NCBI GenBank assembly: GCA_018816625.1
Contig: JAHIVR010000152.1
Coordinates: 1-9,868 of the forward strand
Reading direction: 5' to 3'
DNA: 9,868 nt
DNA from: Nanobdellota archaeon
Lineage (GTDB): Archaea > Nanobdellota > Nanobdellia > Pacearchaeales > GW2011-AR1
The position numbers and the translations under genes are program-made. Under the pieces are notes generated by a model that was not told the origin of the DNA, did not search any database, and was given only the letters and a program-made list of their open reading frames with translations. The first letter of the stretch is position 1. Each line of letters opens with the position of its first letter. Positions 5,412-9,868 of the stretch are shown in pieces.

Positions 5412-5421
5412 CCTTAAAAAG
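5412..5421 (+). promoter_or_regulatory. TATA-like box of the 5442 gene
   Basis: CCTTAAAAAG is centred about 26 nt before the ATG at 5442, leaderless spacing. Confidence 0.5.
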
Positions 5422-5441
5422 AGTTATTTTATACTTGGACT

Positions 5442-5846
5442 ATGAACAAAATACAATTTGATTCTACTGGAAAACCAGTAATGCCAGAAAGTGTTAAACA
5501 AGATCTTGAAAAGGAGAAAGATAGTGTTGTATTAACAAAGATTCAAGTTAGGTTAAATAATCCTGCAATAGCACAATTAAAAATAGTGGATGGAGAAAAT
5601 CTGCAAAATCCTCAATCTATATTGAGTGAAATTAAGAATTACTGCAATTCATTCATTGATTCTAGATATTCTTCTGTAGATACAAGTATTATGTCTCGTG
5701 AAGGGGCACTAATTGTTGAATCTCGTGCTTCTTGGAAGATGTATTCTTTCTTTGAGGCATTGGTCAAGGAATTGAAAAGTAGAATAAAAAATCTTAATGT
5801 TGTGGTTAGGGGAAGTTGGGAAGGTAGTAGGGATCATTACCTATAG
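5442..5846 (+). CDS. Unknown 134-residue soluble protein
   Basis: No family was recognised. There is no membrane segment or signal. After a charged start (MNKIQFDSTGKPVMPESV) the sequence alternates strands and helices: TKIQVRLNN, SILSEIKNYCNSFIDSRY, GALIVESRASWKMYSFFEALVKELKSRIK and LNVVVRGSW. This resembles a small alpha/beta domain, with a possible nucleic-acid- or ligand-binding loop in GSWEGSRDHYL. The start is fixed by a TATA box at leaderless distance. Its first eight codons recur almost unchanged at 5899, where they open a 13-codon frame, so this gene or a close relative seems to have left a 5' fragment there. Confidence 0.6.
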   Translation: MNKIQFDSTGKPVMPESVKQDLEKEKDSVVLTKIQVRLNNPAIAQLKIVDGENLQNPQSILSEIKNYCNSFIDSRYSSVDTSIMSREGALIVESRASWKMYSFFEALVKELKSRIKNLNVVVRGSWEGSRDHYL

Positions 5847-5866
5847 ACTTCTTGTTCAAAAAGAAA

Positions 5867-5876
5867 CATATAAAAA
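5867..5876 (+). promoter_or_regulatory. TATA box upstream of the 5899 micro-frame
   Basis: CATATAAAAA is centred about 27 nt before the ATG at 5899, so transcription should start there rather than at the ATG at 5933. Confidence 0.55.
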
Positions 5877-5898
5877 AGAACACATTCATCCCTTTTTT

Positions 5899-5940
5899 AT
5901 GAGTAAAATACAATTTGTTTCTATCCTTAAAAATGATTGA
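5899..5940 (+). pseudogene. 13-codon 5' remnant of a 5442-like gene, or leader peptide
   Basis: From the ATG at 5899 the frame reads MSKIQFVSILKND and stops. Its first 26 bases match 22 of 26 at the start of the 5442 gene (MNKIQFDS). It sits at leaderless distance from a TATA box and overlaps the ATG of the next gene (5933) in another frame, so it could act as a translated leader. Chance similarity over such a short stretch cannot be excluded. Confidence 0.45.
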
Positions 5941-6181
5941 AATCAAAGGAATAGAATATGAAAAAATAGGGATGGATTCAAGCGCCCTTATTTGTTTAGC
6001 AGTTCATTCATATAGTCTTTGGGCATTTAAAAAAGAATTTTGCACTCCCATTAGAAAATTTTATTTTTCTGTAGAATCAAAAGCAGAATTTATAGGTGTT
6101 TTAATAAATAAATACGCAATCAGCCCAGAAGATGCAAGGAGTCTCTGGGAAGTTGTTTCAAATGAGATTAGCTTAACTTAA
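5933..6181 (+). CDS. Unknown 82-residue protein
   Basis: No family was recognised. From the ATG at 5933 the product starts MIEIKGIEYEKIG, has a moderately hydrophobic helix with cysteine (ALICLAVHSYSLWAFKKEF), a strand (RKFYFSVES) and two C-terminal helices (FIGVLINKYAISPEDARSLWEVV). It is probably a small soluble helical protein. No ribosome binding site precedes the ATG, and the TATA box points instead to the micro-frame at 5899, so expression probably relies on translation running out of that leader. The frame extends to a TTG at 5915. It is convergent with the DUF2283 gene at 6186, only a few bases away. Confidence 0.5.
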   Translation: MIEIKGIEYEKIGMDSSALICLAVHSYSLWAFKKEFCTPIRKFYFSVESKAEFIGVLINKYAISPEDARSLWEVVSNEISLT

Positions 6182-6185
6182 TTAA

Positions 6186-6542
6186 TTAATAAGCACTTGC
6201 AATCAATGGAGAAACATACTCAGATTTTTTTAAGGGTGGAAGTTTTTGAATTATTGTTTTGTTATCCTTGTCTTTTAGCTCTAAACTGATAAACCATGTA
6301 TTTCTCCATTCATCGTATTTTGCGTTTATTTCCTTTAAATTAGACAAAAAGTGTTTAGTCAATTCCTTGTTTTGATTTCCAAAAAACTCAGAGGCATAGA
6401 AAATCTCAAGTCCTACAATCCCCTTTTCTTTATTTATATCTATATTCATAAAATCTGCAAATTCAATTGTCTCGCTTGGAGCAACATCTGAATAAATCGT
6501 TAAAACATCATCTTGAGAACTATAATGGAAGCTTATTTTCAT
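6186..6542 (-). CDS. DUF2283 family protein, putative antitoxin component
   Basis: This 118-residue protein has the DUF2283 signature in its first half: FHYSSQDDVLTIYSD, then FMNIDINKEKGIVGLEIFYAS, matching the Y-x-x-x-x-D-x-L and I-V-G-x-E-I-x-x-A-S pattern. It shares this core and the extra C-terminal region (KWQF/EWRN-type, then a basic tail) with the DUF2283 gene at 611-949, so the two are paralogues. It follows the toxin-like gene by 17 bases and ends the minus-strand operon that starts at 7061. As in the first locus, it lies downstream of a 109-residue RelE/DUF4258-like protein. An antitoxin role is inferred from that pairing. Confidence 0.65.
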   Translation of the reverse strand: MKISFHYSSQDDVLTIYSDVAPSETIEFADFMNIDINKEKGIVGLEIFYASEFFGNQNKELTKHFLSNLKEINAKYDEWRNTWFISLELKDKDNKTIIQKLPPLKKSEYVSPLIASAY

Positions 6543-6559
6543 ATTATTTTGTAGGTTAT

Positions 6560-6889
6560 TTACTTTTTAAATTTTGCTCTGTGATACCTTTTAACTGTGC
6601 TTTGGCTTAGAGGATAAATGGAGATTATTCTAATTTTATCTGTAAACGTTATAACATAAACTCTGCCTCTTTTAGAACTGTAGACATGATATGTTTTGTA
6701 TCTTTTTTCGCCTTCCTTTACCTGTCTTTCTACGAATTTTAGGTCTTTAAATTCAAGCAATGCTTTTTCTAGCTCTTCAATAGAACAACTGTTTCTAAAT
6801 TCAATATATTCTTTTGGCTTCCCATATTCTAGCCCTCTTTCTTTGTATTTTTCAATTAATATCCTAAACTCTTCTGAATGATCCTTCAT
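6560..6889 (-). CDS. RelE/DUF4258-like toxin-type protein
   Basis: This 109-residue protein has helices first (HSEEFRILIEKYKERGLEYG, then IEELEKALLEF) followed by strands (YKTYHVYSSKRGRVYVITF and KIRIISIYPL) and a basic tail (KRYHRAKFKK). This is the layout of small RelE/DUF4258-like toxins, which usually act on RNA or ribosomes; no catalytic residue can be assigned. The ATG at 6889 is chosen because GAGGAAGG lies just upstream; a longer frame reaches an ATG at 6919. It overlaps the AbrB gene by 26 nt, implying coupled translation, and is followed by DUF2283. Its length equals that of the frameshift-joined product at 979-1307. Confidence 0.55.
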   Translation of the reverse strand: MKDHSEEFRILIEKYKERGLEYGKPKEYIEFRNSCSIEELEKALLEFKDLKFVERQVKEGEKRYKTYHVYSSKRGRVYVITFTDKIRIISIYPLSQSTVKRYHRAKFKK

Positions 6890-7061
6890 TTTTTGCCTTC
6901 CTCTTCTTCTCCAAAACAATTTTTCCCTTCTCTGTCTTCACTTCAACATCTTCCCCATATTTTATACCAGCTTCTTTTAAAACCATTGGAGGCAGATTCA
7001 CAACATACTTATAATAATCTTTATCATTATGTTTTCTTAAGAATCTTTTCTGTATTTTCAT
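6864..7061 (-). CDS. AbrB/SpoVT-type swapped-hairpin DNA-binding protein, antitoxin-like
   Basis: This 65-residue protein has the classic AbrB/MazE pattern at residues 17-53: YKYVVNLPPMVLKEAGIKYG followed by EDVEVKTEKGKIVLEKK. Dimers of this fold bind inverted-repeat DNA. The basic tail (KRKAKNEGSFRRV) may add DNA or toxin contact. It heads an operon with a toxin-like gene and a DUF2283 gene, so it is probably the autoregulating antitoxin or repressor. Its promoter, a TTTATATATA box at 7081-7090 about 25 nt upstream, abuts one arm of a perfect 10-bp inverted repeat that also brackets the TATA box of the divergent operon; that repeat is the obvious operator candidate. Confidence 0.8.
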   Translation of the reverse strand: MKIQKRFLRKHNDKDYYKYVVNLPPMVLKEAGIKYGEDVEVKTEKGKIVLEKKRKAKNEGSFRRV

Positions 7062-7080
7062 AGATTTAATTATGCAACTT

Positions 7081-7090
7081 TATATATAAA
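7081..7090 (-). promoter_or_regulatory. TATA box of the AbrB operon
   Basis: TTTATATATA on the minus strand is centred about 25 nt before the ATG at 7061, leaderless spacing. The region just upstream (BRE position) overlaps the left arm of the 7093-7131 dyad. Confidence 0.65.
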
Positions 7091-7092
7091 TC

Positions 7093-7131
7093 TTTAGGCA
7101 CCACAAGGTTTAAATATATGAGGTGCCTAAA
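7093..7131. promoter_or_regulatory. Perfect 10-bp dyad between divergent promoters, candidate operator
   Basis: TTTAGGCACC (7093-7102) and GGTGCCTAAA (7122-7131) are exact inverted repeats separated by 19 bp. The TATA box of the plus-strand operon lies between the arms, and the left arm touches the AbrB promoter. A dimeric regulator bound here could shut both operons; the AbrB protein encoded alongside is the likeliest ligand. Confidence 0.65.
7109..7116 (+). promoter_or_regulatory. TATA box of the 7139-7601 operon
   Basis: TTTAAATA is centred 26-27 nt before the ATG at 7139, which favours that start over the in-frame ATG at 7118. Confidence 0.65.
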
Positions 7132-7138
7132 AGAAGGT

Positions 7139-7393
7139 ATGAATAGAAGTGATTTAAGGTTGGTGATGATTTGCGCATTTAGATATAGTTTAGGGAGAAG
7201 AAGTTATATGCCTTCATCAATAGTGGATTTGATTATTGGTAATCCCGAAGTATTTAACAATAACGACTGGGATAGGTTTATTGAAGAAATAGGAGATGAA
7301 GATAATTTAGGAAATAGCTGTGATGTTCAAACATGGAATAAACTAATTGAATTTAGCAAAAAACAATTAAAAAAAGAAGTACAAAATGAATAA
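7139..7393 (+). CDS. Unknown 84-residue protein with AFRYSLGRRSYM motif
   Basis: The ATG at 7139 is chosen because it lies 26-27 nt after a TATA box. The product has a helical core with MICAFRYSLGRRSYMPSSIV followed by DLIIGNPEVF, and a C-terminal part with WDRFIEEIGDED, GNSCDVQTWNKLIEF. The A-F-R-Y-x-L-G-R-x-x-Y-x block resembles small phage- or plasmid-borne proteins of unknown function, but I cannot name the family. It overlaps the following small gene by 8 nt and is divergent from the AbrB toxin-antitoxin-like operon, sharing its putative operator. Confidence 0.65.
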   Translation: MNRSDLRLVMICAFRYSLGRRSYMPSSIVDLIIGNPEVFNNNDWDRFIEEIGDEDNLGNSCDVQTWNKLIEFSKKQLKKEVQNE

Positions 7394-7601
7394 AATATCT
7401 GTTAAACTAAAATCTCTTGGGCTTGGATGGAAAAGCAAAATAATTTTCAAGAGATTAACAGCATATATTTCTATTAACAAATTGGTAGCTGAAGGTTGTG
7501 ATTTGAAAAAAGGAAAGGGAATTTATTCATATCTCGCAGAAGACGAAGCAGGAAGAAAGGTCATTGTGGTTTATTTGGATGGAAAAAGGAAGAAAATTTA
7601 G
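7386..7601 (+). CDS. Unknown 71-residue strand-rich basic protein
   Basis: It starts inside the last codons of the 7139 gene (ATGAATAA overlap), so it is co-translated with it. The product is basic and strand-rich: ISVKLKSLGLGWKSKIIFK, TAYISINKLVAEGCDLKKGKG, then YLAEDEAGRKVIVVYLDGK. The I-x-x-x-L-V-x-x-G-x-x-L-K-K-G arrangement recalls swapped-hairpin/AbrB-like DNA-binding proteins, in which case it could be a regulator of its operon, but the match is weak. A T-rich tract follows its stop at 7604-7619 and could end the transcript. Confidence 0.6.
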   Translation: MNKISVKLKSLGLGWKSKIIFKRLTAYISINKLVAEGCDLKKGKGIYSYLAEDEAGRKVIVVYLDGKRKKI

Positions 7602-7603
7602 CT

Positions 7604-7619
7604 TTGTTATTATTTTTTT
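7604..7619 (+). terminator. T-rich tract after the 7139-7601 operon
   Basis: TTGTTATTATTTTTTT directly follows the operon stop codon, the kind of oligo-T signal that ends archaeal transcripts without needing a hairpin. It also covers the stop and last codons of the opposing zinc-finger gene. Confidence 0.4.
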
Positions 7620-7732
7620 GATGAACAAACTTTTTTATGGTTCTCTAAAGCCCATTCCATCATATATCCTTTTTGACAGTAAGGGCATTTGTGTTTATTT
7701 CTCAATTGTTTGCAGTTCTCATTGTGAGCCAT
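7610..7732 (-). CDS. C2HC zinc-finger microprotein, 40 residues
   Basis: The minus strand from the ATG at 7732 encodes a 40-residue protein whose core is CPYCQKGYMMEWALENHKKVC: C16-x2-C19, then H32 and C37, a C2HC zinc-finger spacing with the usual helix before the histidine. C7 lies outside the finger. A TATA box centred near 7758 is 26 nt upstream, as for the longer genes here, and the frame ends in two stops (TAATAA). Very small zinc-finger proteins are common in archaea and bind nucleic acid or partner proteins. The opposite-strand frame through this stretch lacks a good start and is a shadow. The target is unknown. Confidence 0.7.
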   Translation of the reverse strand: MAHNENCKQLRNKHKCPYCQKGYMMEWALENHKKVCSSKK

Positions 7733-7752
7733 TAGAAAAATTTAATCTTAGA

Positions 7753-7762
7753 ATTTATATTA
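7753..7762 (-). promoter_or_regulatory. TATA box of the zinc-finger microprotein
   Basis: TAATATAAAT on the minus strand is centred about 26 nt before the ATG at 7732, leaderless spacing, which supports a real gene there. Confidence 0.6.
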
Positions 7763-7792
7763 AAGATGTTCCCGCAAAAACTTACACACAAA

Positions 7793-7800
7793 TTATATAA
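7793..7800 (+). promoter_or_regulatory. TATA box of the coiled-coil gene
   Basis: TTATATAA is centred 26-27 nt before the ATG at 7823. Confidence 0.65.
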
Positions 7801-7822
7801 CTTATTTTAATTTACTAAAAGT

Positions 7823-8170
7823 ATGGCAGAAAGTCAGTCAAGATATAGTATAGTTGAAAGATTAACTCAGAAAAAGCTGGATATAATGAGTTCTAAATCT
7901 AATGTTAAGGAAGATGTAAAAAGAAAAGAACAAAAAATCGGCAAATTAAAGAAAGAGCTGGAAAATTGGAAGAAAGACATTCAGGAAGATATTAAACGAG
8001 AAGAGAGGAAGAAAATACTGGAAATTGAAAGAGTGGCTCAGGAATTTAAGAATATTAAAGAGCAGGTGAATGACACTGAAAAAGTTTTTGATGAACAAAT
8101 AAAAGCAATTGAAAGCGCATTAAAATCTATTGAAGAAATTTCAAGAACTTATCCAAATATTCAGTCATGA
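7823..8170 (+). CDS. Coiled-coil protein, unknown function
   Basis: This 115-residue protein is almost wholly charged helix. From about residue 28 to 107 it shows heptad-like spacing of I/L/V among K and E (KIGKLKKELENWKKDIQEDI, EIERVAQEFKNIKEQV, FDEQIKAIESALKSIEEI), so it should form a long coiled coil, probably a dimer. No enzymatic or DNA-binding motif is visible. The start is fixed by a TATA box 26-27 nt upstream. It is monocistronic, followed by a structured non-coding stretch and then by the convergent radC gene. It could be a scaffold or adaptor; nothing more specific is supported. Confidence 0.65.
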   Translation: MAESQSRYSIVERLTQKKLDIMSSKSNVKEDVKRKEQKIGKLKKELENWKKDIQEDIKREERKKILEIERVAQEFKNIKEQVNDTEKVFDEQIKAIESALKSIEEISRTYPNIQS

Positions 8171-8323
8171 TTATCTTAATTAGGTTTTTGGATCAATAGA
8201 ATGTCTGCAAAGAAAAAATAATGCCATGTGCACAAGCAGACTCTAAATGGAAAAAATAAACCAATGCCATGTTGCTGGTTCCTTCATATGAAGGTATTTT
8301 GGGCTAGGGATTAGCCCATTTTA
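8171..8323. other. Structured spacer between the coiled-coil gene and radC
   Basis: No convincing gene is present; only micro-frames under 30 codons occur on either strand. The stretch holds a GTCTGC/GCAGAC inverted pair (8203-8208 and 8236-8241), two similar segments ending in ATGCCATGT (near 8213-8229 and 8250-8270), a 14-bp palindrome (8281-8294) and a terminator-like hairpin (8300-8318). It may be the 3' UTR of the coiled-coil gene or a small structured RNA. Confidence 0.4.
8281..8294. repeat. Perfect 14-bp palindrome CCTTCATATGAAGG
   Basis: An exact palindrome with no loop, which favours a dimeric protein-binding site over an RNA hairpin. It lies directly before the terminator-like hairpin. 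Confidence 0.6.
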
Positions 8324-8331
8324 TTATTTAT
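8300..8331 (+). terminator. Hairpin plus T-rich tail between convergent genes
   Basis: TGGGCTA (8300-8306) pairs perfectly with TAGCCCA (8312-8318) across a 5-nt loop, followed by TTTTATTATTTATT. It is oriented to end plus-strand transcripts before they run into radC. Confidence 0.55.
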
Positions 8332-9004
8332 TCTCTTTCCAACTCCACCATCCCCCACCCCCAACAATAACACTATCAATCACCTTAATCCCCAAACCCT
8401 CCCCTGCTTTTATCAACCTCCTTGTTATATCATCATCTTCTGCACTGGGTTTTGGGTCTCCACTAGGATGATTATGCACAAGAATTATCTTAGATGCGCT
8501 GTTCTTTATTGCAGGCCTAAATACTTCTCTTGGATGAACTATTGAGGCATCAAGAATTCCTTTACTTATTAATTGCTCTCCAATTATATGATTCTGGGTG
8601 TTGAGCATCAGAACATAGAAATGTTCTTCTTTTTTGTCTTTTAATCTCTCATGAAAGTGGTTAAAAACATCTTCTGCACAGCTTATTTTCTTAATGGGGG
8701 TTTTAGATTGATTAATTCTTTTATTAAGTTCAAATGAAGCAAATATTTGACATGCTTTTGCTTTTCCAATACCTTTTATATCTCTAAGCTCTTTAACTGA
8801 ACATTCTGAAAGTTTATCTAATCCATATTCATTGATTAATCTATTAGCTAGTTCAATTGCATTTTCTCCTCTTTCTCCTTTTTTTGCTCCTAAACCAGTC
8901 CTAAGAAGTATGGCAAGAAGTTCTGGATCACTTAAATTCTCAGCCCCCATTTTAAGAAGTTTTTCCCTAGGTCTACTGTCTTCCGGAAAGTCTTTGATTT
9001 TCAT
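8324..9004 (-). CDS. radC: RadC family JAMM-domain protein
   Basis: This 226-residue, full-length RadC (UPF0758) opens with MKIKDFPEDSRPREKLLKMG and LSDPELLAILLRTG. A helix-hairpin-helix segment follows at about residues 64-90 (ELRDIKGIGKAKACQI). The C-terminal JAMM/MPN+ domain has E127 and H177-N-H179-P-S-G-D with D190, the full zinc ligand set HxHPSGDPxPSxxD. The usual DHVIIG near the end is DSVIVG (S211 replaces His). RadC was once linked to DNA repair, but its biochemical role is unsettled; radC genes often travel in mobile and defence islands. The ATG overlaps the recQ stop (TAATG), so the two are translationally coupled. It ends in a tryptophan-rich tail (GGGGWWSWKENK). Four truncated copies of its 5' end occur to its left. 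Confidence 0.95.
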   Translation of the reverse strand: MKIKDFPEDSRPREKLLKMGAENLSDPELLAILLRTGLGAKKGERGENAIELANRLINEYGLDKLSECSVKELRDIKGIGKAKACQIFASFELNKRINQSKTPIKKISCAEDVFNHFHERLKDKKEEHFYVLMLNTQNHIIGEQLISKGILDASIVHPREVFRPAIKNSASKIILVHNHPSGDPKPSAEDDDITRRLIKAGEGLGIKVIDSVIVGGGGWWSWKENK

Positions 9005-9868
9005 TATAGTAAAGGGTCTTCAAACTTCCTCAATCGTGATTTAATTGCACTAGGTTGTCTTTTGAATATCTTTGCAAGTGCTTGAATAGGAACATTCTTA
9101 GAAAACAATTTTTTTAACTTATCTTCTTCTTCTTCACTCCAAGGTTCATAAGCATTTGGAAATTCTTCTTTTATTTCTTCTAATCTTTGATGGTGATTTG
9201 ATTTATCATTTCTGTTCTCTAATAATATTGAACTTCTTACTAATCTAATATCATCATAAGAGAATTTCCCATTAAAATAATTATAAATGGGGGCAAGTCT
9301 TTCAGTACCAAATTTCTTGAAAGCATTTTTAATTTTCTCAAATATTTCTTTAAGTGGAAGCAGATAATTAATATCAAGTTCTTCTCCCCCCTCAATAAGT
9401 TTTTCTATATGATAAATAATTCTATTTTCTTTAACACCATTGATTCTTGCCATTTCTTTTTTTGTGAGTTTATTAAAAACCATCTCTTTTGTTTTTTGGT
9501 AATTTCTAGATAAATGCCTTTTTTTACTTCTTTTGTTTTCTTGGAAATCCTCTTCAGGAATCTCTCCCAAATTCACACCATTTTCTTTAACATACTCATT
9601 TATTATTTTTAGAAATAATTCTCCATAATCTTCCAACTTTTGTTCTCCAACACCTTTAATTTTTAAGAATTCTTCATTATTTCCGGGAAATTGGGAAGCC
9701 ATCTCTTGTAGAGTTTTATCATTAAAGATAATATATGGGGGGAAATTCTTTTCATCAGCAATTTGTTTTCTAAGGGCCCGTAATTTTTCAAATAAGATTT
9801 TATCATAAGGGAGTTCTTCCTTTACTTTTCTAGATATAATTTTTCTCTCTCTTACTTCTTTTATTTCT
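9004..9868 (-). CDS. recQ: RecQ-type helicase C-terminal region, partial (5' end outside window)
   Basis: The frame is open to the window edge, and 287 residues are visible. The first ~95 form an HRDC domain (FEKLRALRKQIADEKNFPPY, MASQFPGNNEEFLKIKGVGE, YGELFLKIINEY), the nucleic-acid-binding domain of RecQ helicases. Next comes a helix-turn-helix region like that of archaeal and Bacillus RecQ tails (RNYQKTKEMVFNKLTKKEMA, RINGVKENRIIYHIEKLIEG), then a SANT/Myb-like domain at the end (EPWSEEEEDKLKKLFSK, IQALAKIFKRQPSAIKSRLR). RecQ unwinds DNA during recombination and repair. The helicase motor lies beyond the window, so another HRDC protein is not formally excluded. An internal ATG at 9702 is not the start. 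It is co-transcribed with radC through a TAATG overlap. Confidence 0.85.
   Translation of the reverse strand, partial: EIKEVRERKIISRKVKEELPYDKILFEKLRALRKQIADEKNFPPYIIFNDKTLQEMASQFPGNNEEFLKIKGVGEQKLEDYGELFLKIINEYVKENGVNLGEIPEEDFQENKRSKKRHLSRNYQKTKEMVFNKLTKKEMARINGVKENRIIYHIEKLIEGGEELDINYLLPLKEIFEKIKNAFKKFGTERLAPIYNYFNGKFSYDDIRLVRSSILLENRNDKSNHHQRLEEIKEEFPNAYEPWSEEEEDKLKKLFSKNVPIQALAKIFKRQPSAIKSRLRKFEDPLL

Noticed and set aside
6696..7063. Two 61-codon plus-strand frames (6696-6881 and 6878-7063)
   Set aside because: They are antisense to the toxin-like and AbrB genes; the serine/leucine-rich translations are typical shadows of Lys/Glu-rich genes.
7564..7800. 78-codon plus-strand frame starting with TTG
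   Set aside because: It has no promoter or ribosome binding site and overlaps the minus-strand zinc-finger gene, which has both a motif and a TATA box.
1650..9004. Simple site-specific integration into radC (att sites in its 5' end)
   Set aside because: The broken ends fall at different codons (16, 23, 30 and 35). The 5' fragments lie downstream of the intact gene instead of upstream, and no radC 3' fragment or integrase gene is visible in the window.
8832..9044. 70-codon plus-strand frame
   Set aside because: It is antisense to the RadC N-terminal region, which is clearly coding on the minus strand.

Overview
The window is AT-rich and looks archaeal, most likely from a small-genome DPANN-type lineage (Woesearchaeota or Pacearchaeota-like; inference). 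The best support is promoter architecture. At gene after gene a TTTAAATA or TTTATATA-type TATA box is centred about 26 nt upstream of an ATG, as in leaderless archaeal transcription. Internal operon genes instead overlap their neighbours or carry GGAGG-like ribosome binding sites. Archaeal-style small genes, an AbrB/SpoVT-type regulator and a RecQ with an HRDC + HTH + Myb-like tail fit this.

Layout, left to right. 1-505: two small membrane proteins (+). 611-1307: a toxin-antitoxin-like pair (-), a RelE/DUF4258-like protein plus a DUF2283 protein; the first gene needs a -1 frameshift at a T TTT TTA heptamer. 1368-1655: a membrane-anchored Excalibur protein (+). 1816-2535: a membrane-spanning PLD/HKD protein (-) flanked by 21-bp direct repeats. 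2749-3759: a class II Fic protein (-). 4122-5051: a three-gene operon of unknown function (+). 5181-6181: an HNH endonuclease and two unknown small proteins (+). 6186-7061: an AbrB regulator, toxin-like protein and DUF2283 protein (-), divergent from an unknown two-gene operon (7139-7601, +), with a perfect 10-bp inverted repeat between them. 7610-7732: a 40-residue zinc-finger microprotein (-). 7823-8170: a coiled-coil protein (+). 8324-9868: recQ (5' end outside the window) and radC (-), joined by a TAATG stop/start overlap.

The most striking signal is not a gene. Besides the intact radC, the window holds four truncated copies of the radC 5' end (ATGs at 1754, 2675, 3938 and 5097), all in the same orientation as radC. 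They retain 16-35 codons of RadC homology, have TATA-like boxes upstream, and fall into two sequence classes that alternate along the DNA. They lie exactly at the borders of the accessory genes: Excalibur | PLD | Fic | three-gene operon | HNH and following block. This looks like an accessory-gene cassette array whose borders are radC 5' ends, so the radC start appears to be a recurrent recombination anchor. A smaller 5' remnant of another gene (5899-5940 copying the start of the 5442 gene) suggests the same process acted on more than one gene. The payload (Fic, PLD, toxin-antitoxin-like modules, HNH, unknown operon) resembles a defence or conflict island next to recQ-radC; that function is inferred, not shown.
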